A stretch of 64,000 nucleotides of DNA from JAFEDN01 sp963795715. GTDB taxonomy: Bacteria; Pseudomonadota; Gammaproteobacteria; Coxiellales; Coxiellaceae. Every line of letters begins with the position of its first letter. The first letter of the stretch is position 1. Both the position numbers and the translations under genes were made by a program. This document shows positions 1 to 7,653 of this stretch, piece after piece. A model generated the notes under the pieces. That model saw only the letters and a list, made by a program, of their open reading frames with translations. It did no database searches and was not told the DNA's origin. Location of the stretch: contig CAWCIY010000002.1 of assembly GCA_963795715.1 (NCBI GenBank), positions 1,674,001 through 1,738,000 on the forward strand, given 5' to 3'.

Positions 1-79
1 TCGAGCGAAAAGATAAATACTGAAATACTCTGAAGAATGAATAATAATTCGTCAGTAAAGTAGTTAGCCACAATAACAT
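1..79 (-). CDS. mraY: MraY, phospho-MurNAc-pentapeptide translocase (N-terminus only)
   Basis: Only the first 26 codons lie in the window; the gene runs off the left edge. The reading starts MLLWLTTLL and continues with an FxVFQYLSFR stretch, the usual MraY N-terminus, a periplasmic/TM1 segment of the integral membrane enzyme that makes lipid I from UDP-MurNAc-pentapeptide and undecaprenyl phosphate. Its ATG shares one base with the murF stop (TAATG), so the two are translationally coupled, as expected in a dcw cluster. The call rests on a short stretch plus position. Confidence 0.8.
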   Translation of the reverse strand, partial: MLLWLTTLLTNYYSFFRVFQYLSFRS

Positions 80-1419
80 TAAGCGTCTCGCAATGCTGCC
101 ACAACTTGATCCATCTGCATGGAGTTAGAGCCTTTAATTAATACTGTTACCTGTTTATTTAAATGGGGTTTTAATGCTTGCACCAGTTGGCTGCGATCTG
201 AGAAGAAATAGGCTTTTTTCCCGAACGCATCCGCAGCATGACGACTTAAATCACCATAACAATAAAGTTGCTCGATACCATGATCTTTGGCTACTTTACC
301 GGCTTCTTGATGATATTGCACCGCATTTTCACCTAACTCACGCATATCACCCATAACTAAAATCCTTTCGCCGGAACGCAGCGCCAGCAACTGAATAGCA
401 GCACGCATAGAAAGAGGATTGGCGTTATAAGAATCGTCGATAATCAACGCTCCTTCGCTGCTCAGATGTTCTATCAACCGGCGTTTCTCAGGAGATGCGC
501 CATTAAGCCCTTTTTGAATCTGCTGCAAGGAAAGTCCTTGGGCATGGCCGGCTGCAGCCGCAGCCAAGGCATTATACACATTGTGATAGCCCAACAATTG
601 TAACTGCACCTCGACACTTTGGCCGCTGATCACTAAGTTAAATTGCGACTGCCCCAGATCATTGTATTGGATATTTTTGGCGTATACATCTGCTGGGGTA
701 TTTATTCCAAATGTCAAAATTCTTCGAGAACCCGCCAATTGTTTCCAAAAGCCGGCATAAAAATCATCTGCATTGATAATCGCAAAACCCGCTGGCCCTA
801 ACCCCTGAAAAATTTCCCCTTTGGCGCAAGCTACGCCATCTAAGTCACCGAAACCTTCCAGATGAGCTTGAGCGGCATTGGTGATAATCGCGACTTCCGG
901 ATGAACTAAATGAGTTAAAAAAGCAATTTCACCTGGGTGATTGGCGCCCATTTCAGTAATAGCGTACTGATGTTCCGAGCTCAACTGTAATAAAGTCAAC
1001 GGCACACCAATATCATTATTAAAACTACTGACATTAGATAATACTTTTCCAGCTTGGTTAAAAACACTGGTTAGTAGCGCCTTGGTGGTCGTTTTGCCAC
1101 AGCTACCGGTCACTGCAATGATGGGTAAAGTAAATTGTTGCCGATGGAATCGTGCTAAATCCGCCAAAGCTTGTCGGGTATTGATCACTTTTAAAGTGGG
1201 GATAGAGCTGAGCTCATCCTGACTGACTAAGGCTCCCACCGCTCCGGCTTTGGCGGCCTCTTTAATAAAATGATGGCCATCAAATTTTTCGCCACGAAGC
1301 GCCAAATAAAGTTGACCAGGTTTTAAAGTACGGGTATCGGTACTGACACCCGTAAATTCAGCGTCCTCGCCCCGGAATTCTGCATGTAAAATCTGTGCAG
1401 CTTGACTAAGTTTCATCAT
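79..1419 (-). CDS. murF: MurF, UDP-MurNAc-tripeptide--D-Ala-D-Ala ligase
   Basis: Adds D-Ala-D-Ala to UDP-MurNAc-tripeptide in the cytoplasm, the last soluble step of peptidoglycan precursor synthesis. The 446-residue product has normal length. The Mur-ligase P-loop GSCGKTTTK sits near residue 105, followed by the central-domain N-N-D-I-G and EMGANHPGEI motifs and the C-terminal DDSYNANP and GDMRELG motifs typical of MurF. It begins with two adjacent ATGs (MMKL) with no clear Shine-Dalgarno. It is followed directly by mraY. Upstream it is separated from murE by a glycosyltransferase gene and an opposite-strand gene, which is unusual. No frame damage is seen. Confidence 0.97.
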   Translation of the reverse strand: MMKLSQAAQILHAEFRGEDAEFTGVSTDTRTLKPGQLYLALRGEKFDGHHFIKEAAKAGAVGALVSQDELSSIPTLKVINTRQALADLARFHRQQFTLPIIAVTGSCGKTTTKALLTSVFNQAGKVLSNVSSFNNDIGVPLTLLQLSSEHQYAITEMGANHPGEIAFLTHLVHPEVAIITNAAQAHLEGFGDLDGVACAKGEIFQGLGPAGFAIINADDFYAGFWKQLAGSRRILTFGINTPADVYAKNIQYNDLGQSQFNLVISGQSVEVQLQLLGYHNVYNALAAAAAGHAQGLSLQQIQKGLNGASPEKRRLIEHLSSEGALIIDDSYNANPLSMRAAIQLLALRSGERILVMGDMRELGENAVQYHQEAGKVAKDHGIEQLYCYGDLSRHAADAFGKKAYFFSDRSQLVQALKPHLNKQVTVLIKGSNSMQMDQVVAALRDA

Positions 1420-1469
1420 AATTTGGGGATTTTATCAGCTGTTTAGGCAATTGTCATTAGAAAATTGCT

Positions 1470-1601
1470 TTATATGTGTACTTTCCGCCGGTAGATGTTA
1501 CCAACAAAGATCTATTGGTGAGAGAAGAGCTTGCCAGACTAAAAACATTTCCTACCATTGGCATGGCCAAAGAATTTATCAGCGCCTTATCCAAGCATTA
1601 G
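1470..1601 (+). pseudogene. Degraded fragment of a paralogue of the 1941-3077 protein
   Basis: In the frame of position 1482 the translation contains FPPV, LLVREELARLKTFP and AKEFISAL before a TAG at 1599-1601. This matches the downstream gene product, which reads LPPV, RLVREELNILKSKP and AKEFISNL over about 40 residues; DNA similarity is also visible. It has no start codon or upstream half. I read it as a remnant of a tandem duplicate of the 378-residue gene. Bases 1420-1469 hold nothing else I can recognise. Confidence 0.7.
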
Positions 1602-1808
1602 TTTCAGAATATCCAGCTTCTTCATCGCGCTTTGCAGACCTTGTGCGTTAAAGTCTTGCTCCACCTTGCCGTGTTTGAAAAAATAAATCCATTCATCAAA
1701 TACAATACTGATAGAAATGACTTTGCGGATTTGGCCATAGATGTCGCCTTCACCATTAACGCCTTGGCCCTTAATCAAGAAGTTGCTTTCGATCTGGTGT
1801 GTGATCAA
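1587..1808 (-). CDS. Hypothetical ORF or C-terminal gene remnant, unrecognised
   Basis: A 73-codon frame opened only by TTG, with an in-frame stop three codons further upstream and no convincing Shine-Dalgarno. The translation (for example YGQIRKVISISIVFDEW, then FFKHGKVEQDFNAQGL) looks like a real soluble protein tail, but I cannot assign a family. It overlaps the end of the plus-strand paralogue fragment by 15 bases. It is more likely the decayed end of a lost gene than an active gene. The stretch 1809-1940 is AT-rich leader for the next gene. Confidence 0.3.
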   Translation of the reverse strand: MITHQIESNFLIKGQGVNGEGDIYGQIRKVISISIVFDEWIYFFKHGKVEQDFNAQGLQSAMKKLDILKLMLG

Positions 1809-1940
1809 AGTACATTACTGTTGATCTCAACCCAACAGTAATGTCCACTCACTTTCTGTAAGTAAAAAATTTTAACTAACTTATTAATATTCTGTTAATA
1901 TTTCTTTCATAGAATTATTTACTGGGAAAGGGAGATAGGC

Positions 1941-3077
1941 ATGTCGAAAAAAGAAGTCACTGATTTAATCATAAAATATGATTCTCTGCTTTATGATTAC
2001 ATCGCTCAAAGATATCCTCAAATGTTCAACGGGTGGGTAAAAATAATCCATGATTACGAAATGTACTTCGCGTTTGCTCGAAAAAAAAAATTCCTCCAGC
2101 TGCTTCCAACACTAAGTAAAGCTTACAATGAAAAGTTCTCTCTGCAACTTAATTTTAATGATGAAATTGAATATCTGAAGCAAAATCTTAAATCCACCGA
2201 ATCTTTTCCAAAGGGCGAAGAATTATTAATTTTAGGAAAGTCCGCTCTGCTAAAAGCCACAGAATATGTGCTAATTATTATGAAAACTCTGACTGTAGAC
2301 CAATCTCCACTGTCTGAAAAATTTGAATACTTGTTAGGTTCACTGAGTTTAGCAATGTTTATGTTGTTTACACACGATGTGTGTCTTCCTACTGATATTA
2401 TGACTGATTTAACTAAAATTTATTTTAAAGAGATAAAGCTCAATATCTGCATCAATAAAGTAATCAGTAAACTGGATTGCGTTCTCCCACCTGTACAAAT
2501 AGATATAAATCGATTGGTAAGAGAAGAGCTGAATATCCTCAAATCCAAACCTAGCATTGAAGCCGCCAAAGAATTCATTAGTAACCTGGCGCCGCATTGG
2601 TACAGCCCTTTAGAAGAAATTAAAAGTAAAAATAGAGTTCAGCCGGATTTTGTCACTGCTTTAACTTTAGCAACCACTGAAATTATAGAAAAATATCCCA
2701 GCCTGCATCGGCAATTGCAAGAAGCCACAGATGTCTTACTGGCTTATGTTAAAGCCAATCCAGAAGATGACGACGCCAGGCGTTTGGAAGTGATTTTTAA
2801 AAAAAACCAGGATTATTTAAAAAGAACGGGAGTTTTTGAAGAAAAAACGGTTATATTTAAACCTGATTTTAAAAAACACCCACCCCGCACCCCTATCCGG
2901 CCCAAGATTGGTAAGCCTTGCCAAGACGATGACGAAGAAGGGATTGTCTACTCCATCAGACCTCTTCCCGATGCTCAAACTGTTAAAGAAAAATCACCGC
3001 TAGAGGCCGGTATATTTGGCACGAGTTCGAACTCACAATGCACTGAGTCAGTGGTAATTTGCTGTTTGATACTTTAA
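1941..3077 (+). CDS. Hypothetical protein with C-terminal CaaX-like box (candidate secreted effector)
   Basis: A 378-residue, mostly helical, soluble protein with no signal peptide and no family I recognise. ATG at 1941 is preceded by a good purine-rich Shine-Dalgarno (GGGAGA). The last third is hydrophilic, with an acidic DDDEEG patch and a KKHPPRTPIRPKIGKP stretch. The protein ends VVICCLIL: Cys-Leu-Ile-Leu at the extreme C-terminus fits the CaaX prenylation signal, where Leu at X favours geranylgeranylation, with a second Cys just before it. Bacteria do not prenylate this way, but several Legionella Dot/Icm effectors use such boxes in the host. It lies on the opposite strand inside the mur genes, with a degraded paralogue upstream. 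The effector role is inferred. Confidence 0.75.
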   Translation: MSKKEVTDLIIKYDSLLYDYIAQRYPQMFNGWVKIIHDYEMYFAFARKKKFLQLLPTLSKAYNEKFSLQLNFNDEIEYLKQNLKSTESFPKGEELLILGKSALLKATEYVLIIMKTLTVDQSPLSEKFEYLLGSLSLAMFMLFTHDVCLPTDIMTDLTKIYFKEIKLNICINKVISKLDCVLPPVQIDINRLVREELNILKSKPSIEAAKEFISNLAPHWYSPLEEIKSKNRVQPDFVTALTLATTEIIEKYPSLHRQLQEATDVLLAYVKANPEDDDARRLEVIFKKNQDYLKRTGVFEEKTVIFKPDFKKHPPRTPIRPKIGKPCQDDDEEGIVYSIRPLPDAQTVKEKSPLEAGIFGTSSNSQCTESVVICCLIL

Positions 3078-3106
3078 CCTAAATTAATCAGTTGCCACCG
3101 TAGCGA

Positions 3107-3130
3107 GAAGACCTAGTGCACTAGGTCTTC
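3107..3130. terminator. 24-bp perfect palindrome between convergent genes
   Basis: GAAGACCTAG, TGCA, CTAGGTCTTC form a perfect palindrome. It covers the last codons and stop of the glycosyltransferase gene and lies 30 bases past the stop of the plus-strand gene. There is no U-run on either side, so it may be a bidirectional stop or mRNA 3'-end stabiliser rather than a canonical terminator. Confidence 0.5.
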
Positions 3131-4378
3131 TATACCTGCAGAACGTTCAATCAGTTCGCAGGTCAATTGCTCGGCTCTCGAGAAATTAATTTTTTCGGCA
3201 TAACTTCGGCATTGCGATTTAATTGCGGTAGATGTCAGTAAATTTTCTAGTTTCTTCATCGCCTTAGCCACTGAATAATTTTTTCTGGAAATCAAACATT
3301 CTGCCGCACCCATTTTCTTTAATCTGACCGCGTTATCAAATTGGTCATGGGCTAACGGAACTAACAGTTGAGGCGTGGCTGTGGCCAAGGCCTGAGCAAT
3401 TGTTCCAATACCACCGTGATGAACAATCGCTCTTGTCTTAGACAAAACAGTTAATAAGGAAATATATGAAGCATGACATTCTCGATCCAGTTTTAATGCT
3501 GGAAGCTGCTCTGGATATTGCGTTAAAATCAATAGTCGCAAATGGAGTCTTCTCGCTGCTTCAATAAAAGTTTTAAAAAAATATTGTCCCTGAGTATTGG
3601 CAGTGCCATAGGTCAAAATAACCGGCGGCTCTCCTTTGGTTAAAAATTCTAAAATCTCCTTGGGTAAAGCCTGATGAGCATTTTCATCAAAGTTCACAAA
3701 ACCGGTTAATGCAGTAGTCGTGGGCCAATCCAAAGCGGGTTTGGCAAACCAATCTGGGAAAAGCCCAATTATTTTTTTTCCTGGAGAAAAAACCCAGCTA
3801 GAATAAATTTTGTTGACTGCAGGTAAATTGAGCTCTTTACGAAAATGGTTCAGTTTAACGGACAAAACTCCGTCTATATAGTCCTTTTCCACTTTATGTA
3901 AAACTAATCTTCTAATAAACGCAGGTAATTTTGGCAAAAACAAAGTACCTGCACGGACAGCAGGTTCTTCTACGCTCCAAAAAGCCGCGGGTTGTAAAGC
4001 CAAATTGATTAAGGGAAACCCTTTTTTTTCATTGGCTAAATGCGCCCCCAACATCAATTGCGATGAAATTAAAAGTGTTTCTGCAGGATTGAATTCAGCA
4101 ATTGAATAATACAGTTTGCGCATAGTTCCTAGTAAATGTTCAGCAAAAACTTCGTAGCCTTTCCGAGGATGGTAAAGATCGGGGTTGTTCTGCGCCTGAT
4201 AATATTCGGCTGCAGAATGACAGGAAATAAAATTTAATCCTGCTTTAGCCACCACTTGATGATAGATTTCTGAAGTGATGACCGTTACTTGATGCCCTCG
4301 TTTTTTCAGGTTTACACCGATGCTCAAATAGGGATTCAAATCTCCCCGGCTCCCCAAAACACTTAACAACACATTCAT
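3113..4378 (-). CDS. GT1-family (UGT/RhlB-like) glycosyltransferase
   Basis: 421 residues. The N-terminal Rossmann half begins MNVLLSVLGSRGDLNPYLSI, the Gly-Ser-x-Gly-Asp-x-xP entry typical of glycosyltransferase-28/UGT proteins. The C-terminal nucleotide-sugar half carries AIVHHGGIGTIAQAL followed by P-x-x-LVPLAHDQFDNA, the UGT donor-binding signature. Likely acceptors in this family are lipids, sterols, macrolides or rhamnolipid precursors; I cannot tell which. Its ATG overlaps the murE stop (ATGA), so it is co-translated with murE. A UGT between murE and murF is not part of the standard cluster and suggests a lineage-specific addition. No transmembrane segment or signal peptide is evident. 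Confidence 0.85.
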   Translation of the reverse strand: MNVLLSVLGSRGDLNPYLSIGVNLKKRGHQVTVITSEIYHQVVAKAGLNFISCHSAAEYYQAQNNPDLYHPRKGYEVFAEHLLGTMRKLYYSIAEFNPAETLLISSQLMLGAHLANEKKGFPLINLALQPAAFWSVEEPAVRAGTLFLPKLPAFIRRLVLHKVEKDYIDGVLSVKLNHFRKELNLPAVNKIYSSWVFSPGKKIIGLFPDWFAKPALDWPTTTALTGFVNFDENAHQALPKEILEFLTKGEPPVILTYGTANTQGQYFFKTFIEAARRLHLRLLILTQYPEQLPALKLDRECHASYISLLTVLSKTRAIVHHGGIGTIAQALATATPQLLVPLAHDQFDNAVRLKKMGAAECLISRKNYSVAKAMKKLENLLTSTAIKSQCRSYAEKINFSRAEQLTCELIERSAGIEDLVH

Positions 4379-5868
4379 AAAATACCTTTTAAAATCTTCT
4401 GCACTGTAAGGATATCACTGTAAGGATAGATTTTATCGCCGATGATTTGCTGGTTTTCATGTCCTTTTCCAGCAATCAATATGATATCGTCCGAACCAGC
4501 AGATCGAATGGCGTATTCGATGGCTTTAGTTCTGTCTAGCTCAATTTTCAATGGAGCGTTTTCAGCAATCCCGGCCTGAATTTCAGCAGCGATATTTTTT
4601 GGATCTTCACTGCGTGGATTATCATTGGTAAGAACAATTACATCACTGAATTCAGCAGCAATCGAGCCCATTTGAGGACGCTTGCCTCGATCTCGATCGC
4701 CACCACAACCGAACACACACCATAATTTTTCTGGCTGATGAGCGCGTAAAGCTTTTAAAACTTGTAATAGTGCATCGGGAGTGTGAGCATAATCCACTAT
4801 GATTTTCGGAAAACCATTTTGACCACCAAATCGTTGCATACGGCCGCAAACGGGTTGTAACTGTTCTACTAATTGCAAACACGCTTCAAATGGAATTTCC
4901 AAAGACACTAACACGCCAATGACTGCTAGTAAATTGCTGAGATTAAAATGTCCTAACAGTTGAGTATTTAAACCTCCTTGGCCCCAGGGAGTTTGTAGTT
5001 GCAAGTGAAAACCTTGCGCTGTCGGAGTAATTTCTCGAGCCATGATCATCGGACAATGGATATTTTTTTGCGGCTGGAGCGAATAAGCCACAGCTTGCAC
5101 CCTCGCCGGATTTTGAGAAATTAACTGCAATCCAAATGGATCATCGGCATTATAAATGGCATATTTTAAAGTAGGCATTTGAAAAAGTTTTGCTTTCTCC
5201 GCGCCGTAAGCCGCCATGTCGCCATGATAATCCAAATGATCGCGAGTTAAATTAGTGAATACTGCGATATCAAATTTTACTCCCGCTACCCGGTGTTGGC
5301 TTAAACTATGAGAAGAAACTTCCATTGAGACGCTGTCTGCACCCTGGGCCAAGCACTCGGCTAAATCCTGTTGCAAACCAATCGCATCGGGTGTGGTATA
5401 GCCGGTAGACTGTAAATCCGGCAAAAATCCTTTGCCAAGGGTTCCAATCACGGCACATTTTCGTCCTCGCAAGCTAAGGGCCTGGGCTACAAACTGACTG
5501 ATAGAGGTTTTGCCGTTGGTGCCTGTAACCCCAATGAGGGTCATCTTTTGAGTAGGCTCACCAAAAAAACGGGAGGCGATCATTCCGGCTTTTGCGTTTA
5601 AATTTTGAATACCAATGAGTGGGATTTTATCCAAAGAAGGCGGTTGGAAAGCGCCGGTAGTTTCATAAAGCACTGCAGATGCGCCGGAAGCAACCGCGGT
5701 GGCGATAAAATCACGACCATCGGAACGTAAACCGGGGAAGGCCAAAAATAAAGTATCCGCTGTTACTTTACGGCTGTCTTGACTAAGATTTTGAACGAGA
5801 ACGTTTTGTTGTTGCTCTAGGGAAACAAGGCCGGATAATAAATCTGCTAAGTGGATCATTCTTGCCAT
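4375..5868 (-). CDS. murE: MurE, UDP-MurNAc-L-Ala-D-Glu--meso-DAP ligase
   Basis: Cytoplasmic ligase adding the third residue of the peptidoglycan stem. The 497-residue length is normal. The P-loop GVTGTNGKTSIS lies near residue 115, with the TGYTTPDA substrate loop and ENLTRDHLDYHG-like motif (here NLTRDHLDYHGDM). The C-terminal TNDNPRSEDP contains the DNPR motif that selects meso-diaminopimelate, so the wall is DAP-type. There are two in-frame ATGs (5868 and 5859) and I see no strong Shine-Dalgarno. Normally murE follows ftsI directly; here an IS110-bearing element and a 1168-residue gene intervene. The gene may therefore need its own promoter, and a weak ATGACA-N18-TAAGAT is possible on the minus strand at about 5884-5913. 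Confidence 0.97.
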   Translation of the reverse strand: MARMIHLADLLSGLVSLEQQQNVLVQNLSQDSRKVTADTLFLAFPGLRSDGRDFIATAVASGASAVLYETTGAFQPPSLDKIPLIGIQNLNAKAGMIASRFFGEPTQKMTLIGVTGTNGKTSISQFVAQALSLRGRKCAVIGTLGKGFLPDLQSTGYTTPDAIGLQQDLAECLAQGADSVSMEVSSHSLSQHRVAGVKFDIAVFTNLTRDHLDYHGDMAAYGAEKAKLFQMPTLKYAIYNADDPFGLQLISQNPARVQAVAYSLQPQKNIHCPMIMAREITPTAQGFHLQLQTPWGQGGLNTQLLGHFNLSNLLAVIGVLVSLEIPFEACLQLVEQLQPVCGRMQRFGGQNGFPKIIVDYAHTPDALLQVLKALRAHQPEKLWCVFGCGGDRDRGKRPQMGSIAAEFSDVIVLTNDNPRSEDPKNIAAEIQAGIAENAPLKIELDRTKAIEYAIRSAGSDDIILIAGKGHENQQIIGDKIYPYSDILTVQKILKGIL

Positions 5869-5916
5869 AAGGGCATTTATCTTATCACGGGACAGACGAT
5901 TTTGTCATTGTCGAAG

Positions 5917-5925
5917 AGAGTTCAA
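5917..5925 (+). repeat. Left 9-bp target duplication (AGAGTTCAA)
   Basis: AGAGTTCAA directly precedes the CAGCAATTCC end of the composite element and is repeated exactly at 7654-7662 straight after its CTG end. This is a 9-bp target-site duplication. Confidence 0.85.
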
Positions 5926-6128
5926 CAGCAATTCCCGCTCTGCGTGAATTGCTTCCTGGTTCTTATCCGGAATTCTGGCAAAGCCAGAACTCCGGAATGA
6001 AGGGAAAGGTCGCTACCGCTCGCATCGAACTTGCGATCCCTCATCAGGAGGGGTTTTTCTGCGAAAATTATATTTTCAATATTCTTTATTACTATATTTT
6101 TCAATGTGTTATAATTCAGCGAGTTGCT
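5926..6128 (+). repeat. Miniature repeat A, IS-interrupted copy 1 (left arm)
   Basis: It starts with a hairpin-prone CAGCAATTCCCGCT, then contains a CTGGCAAAGCCAG palindrome, a GATCCCTCATC block and an AT-rich tail ending TTATAATTCAGCGAGTTGCT. The same order of blocks is found at 21228-21432 and, inverted, at 38744-38928 and in 47758-47960. The right end of the miniature element is the AGCGGAATTGCTG at 7641-7653, beyond the IS. Confidence 0.75.
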
Positions 6129-6144
6129 ATGATGTATTAAGAAA

Positions 6145-6192
6145 TCTTCCTCCATTATAAAATAAGGTATTGAAGTGAATAATGGAGGAAGA
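6145..6192 (+). promoter_or_regulatory. Hairpin sequestering the transposase ribosome binding site
   Basis: TCTTCCTCCATTAT (6145-6158) and ATAATGGAGGAAGA (6179-6192) form a perfect 14-bp stem with a 20-base loop. The right arm contains the GGAGG Shine-Dalgarno of the transposase ATG at 6196. A transcript entering from outside would fold and hide the site, as known for other IS elements that limit read-through expression. It is conserved in the second copy. Confidence 0.7.
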
Positions 6193-6195
6193 TAT

Positions 6196-7290
6196 ATGTA
6201 CAAGTACGATTATACAGGAAAGACGATATATATGGGAATTGACGTTCATAAAAAAACCTATAGTTGCGTCAGTATCTGCGAGGGAGAGGTTATTAAGCGT
6301 GATACGATGCCTGCTAAGCCTGAGGTATTACTCAGTTATATTCATAATCATTTTCAGGGAGCGGAGGTTAAAACAGCCTATGAAGCCGGATTTTCAGGTT
6401 TTCATTTGCATCGTTTTTTATTATCGCACGGAATTAAAAACCAGGTTGTGCACCCTGGGGCCATTGAAGTAGCATCGAGAGATCGGGTAAAAACGGATAA
6501 ACGCGATGCATTAAAAATAGCGACCCAACTAGCGAGTCATCGCCTGAAAGGGATATTTGTGCCGACGGTCGAACAAGAAGGGCGACGGAGCGTCACGCGA
6601 CTCCGTCAGCAAATTTGGCAAAGTCGGCAGCGAATAGGGAATCAATTGAAAGGCCTGTTATTTACGCAAGGATTGATGCCTGTAGAAGAAGATGATACGA
6701 GGATATCTGCTTGCTGGATCCTGAAGAAATTAAATGAGCTATCCGATATTCAAGTGCCTGAGGACCTGAAGTATAGTATTCACTGTTATGCTCAGGAATG
6801 GCAGGACTTAACCCGGAGTTTAAAGATGATTGAAGAGCAACTCAAAAATCAAGCCCAGGAGGATGGATTAACGATGATTTATGAAAGTGTCCCCGGCATA
6901 GGGTTATTGCATGGCCGGGAACTGGCGAATGAATTAGGGGATATGAGCCAGTTTAAAAACGAGAAGAGGCTCTTTAGTTTTCTGGGACTGACCCCGAGTG
7001 AATATTCTTCTGGAGAGCACGTTCGACAAGGGAATATTAGTCGACAGGGTCGGTCTATATTCCGTAAAATATTCATAGAAGCCGCATGGGTGGCCATCCG
7101 TCAAGATCCCAATTTGAAGGAGATTTATGACAGATTATCCGCCCATCGAGGGAAGAAGCGGGCTATTGTTGCGGTAGCTCGACACCTGGCAGGGCGGATC
7201 AGAGCCTGTATTAGAACAGGATGCTTATATGAGAAGAGAGCAGCGATCAAAGATCAAGTGAAGCAGCAACAGTTTGCGGTGACCCCGTAG
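6196..7290 (+). CDS. IS110-family transposase (DEDD recombinase), copy 1
   Basis: A 364-residue recombinase (371 if the upstream GTG at 6175 is used). The N-terminal RuvC-like domain shows MGIDVHKKTYS (first Asp), a Glu in AYEAGFSG, and KTDKRDALKIA (last Asp pair), the DEDD tetrad. The C-terminal Tnp20 domain shows SVPGIG, then FLGLTPSEYSSGE and RQGNISRQG with the conserved Ser region. The ATG at 6196 is chosen because GGAGGA lies 7-12 bases upstream. Family members work with an element-encoded structured RNA. Relative to the other copy it has one extra Glu (VEEDD against VEDD) and a slightly longer C-terminus. Confidence 0.93.
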   Translation: MYKYDYTGKTIYMGIDVHKKTYSCVSICEGEVIKRDTMPAKPEVLLSYIHNHFQGAEVKTAYEAGFSGFHLHRFLLSHGIKNQVVHPGAIEVASRDRVKTDKRDALKIATQLASHRLKGIFVPTVEQEGRRSVTRLRQQIWQSRQRIGNQLKGLLFTQGLMPVEEDDTRISACWILKKLNELSDIQVPEDLKYSIHCYAQEWQDLTRSLKMIEEQLKNQAQEDGLTMIYESVPGIGLLHGRELANELGDMSQFKNEKRLFSFLGLTPSEYSSGEHVRQGNISRQGRSIFRKIFIEAAWVAIRQDPNLKEIYDRLSAHRGKKRAIVAVARHLAGRIRACIRTGCLYEKRAAIKDQVKQQQFAVTP

Positions 7291-7640
7291 CAATTCCTGT
7301 GAGTCTGAGAGGACCACGTTAGCGAGTTTGGGGCACGCACCTTATTAAACTGAATGAACAGCTTGTGCGTATTTCTACGGAAATAACCACGAATAGCAGA
7401 TTAGGGCAATAAGCCTTGTTTAAATGCTGAAGATCTTTGAAGAAAAAAGGTAATCATGCGCTGTGATCAGCTATCGCTGATCACAGCACATCACCCAATG
7501 ATGGGGTCGCCTGCGAACAGTCAAGGCTAAACCCCTTTGGGGTGCGCTTCGCGCAGCCTTGACTGTTCTTCGGCTCTTAATTTTTTAGACCATTTCGGAT
7601 GGAGGGGATTTCTTTGTCCCTAACCCTTGACAATACACAT
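7291..7640 (+). ncRNA. Structured right-end non-coding region, candidate IS110/IS1111 guide (bridge/seek) RNA
   Basis: About 350 bp without a gene, almost identical in the second IS copy. Visible structures are a perfect hairpin with 11-bp arms at 7461-7486 and a three-way junction at 7515-7568. The junction's outer stem GAACAGTCAAGGCT / AGCCTTGACTGTTC encloses two small hairpins, ACCCC-TTT-GGGGT and GCGC-TTC-GCGC. In IS1111-type relatives the guide RNA lies downstream of the transposase, and here the upstream non-coding part is too short. AGCGAGTT at 7321-7328 matches 6118-6125 at the left junction, a possible guide pairing but short. No promoter was identified. Confidence 0.5.
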
Positions 7641-7653
7641 AGCGGAATTGCTG

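Larger units (their letters stand above)
5926..7653 (+). mobile_element. Composite element: miniature repeat carrying an IS110-type insertion, copy 1
   Basis: 1728 bp running from CAGCAATTCCCGCT to AGCGGAATTGCTG (imperfect terminal inverted repeats), flanked by the 9-bp direct repeat AGAGTTCAA. A near-identical inverted copy of 1725 bp lies at 46236-47960 with a different 9-bp repeat. The left 200 bp match the stand-alone miniature repeat at 21228-21432. The remainder is an IS110-type transposase gene and about 350 bp of structured non-coding DNA. IS110 recombinases are not known to make 9-bp duplications, so the outer ends and duplications probably belong to the miniature element and the IS was inserted near its right end. 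Confidence 0.85.

Noticed and set aside
1632..1841. 69-codon plus-strand frame
   Set aside because: Mostly antisense to the 1587-1808 frame; neither has strong signals and the minus frame reads more protein-like.
3010..3045. T-loop-like GTTCGAACTC suggesting a tRNA
   Set aside because: No matching acceptor, D or anticodon stems around it, and it lies inside a well-supported gene.
5922..6203. 93-codon minus-strand frame (and its twin at 47682-48026)
   Set aside because: Runs across miniature repeat A and the IS leader and is repeated only because the element is; no independent coding support.
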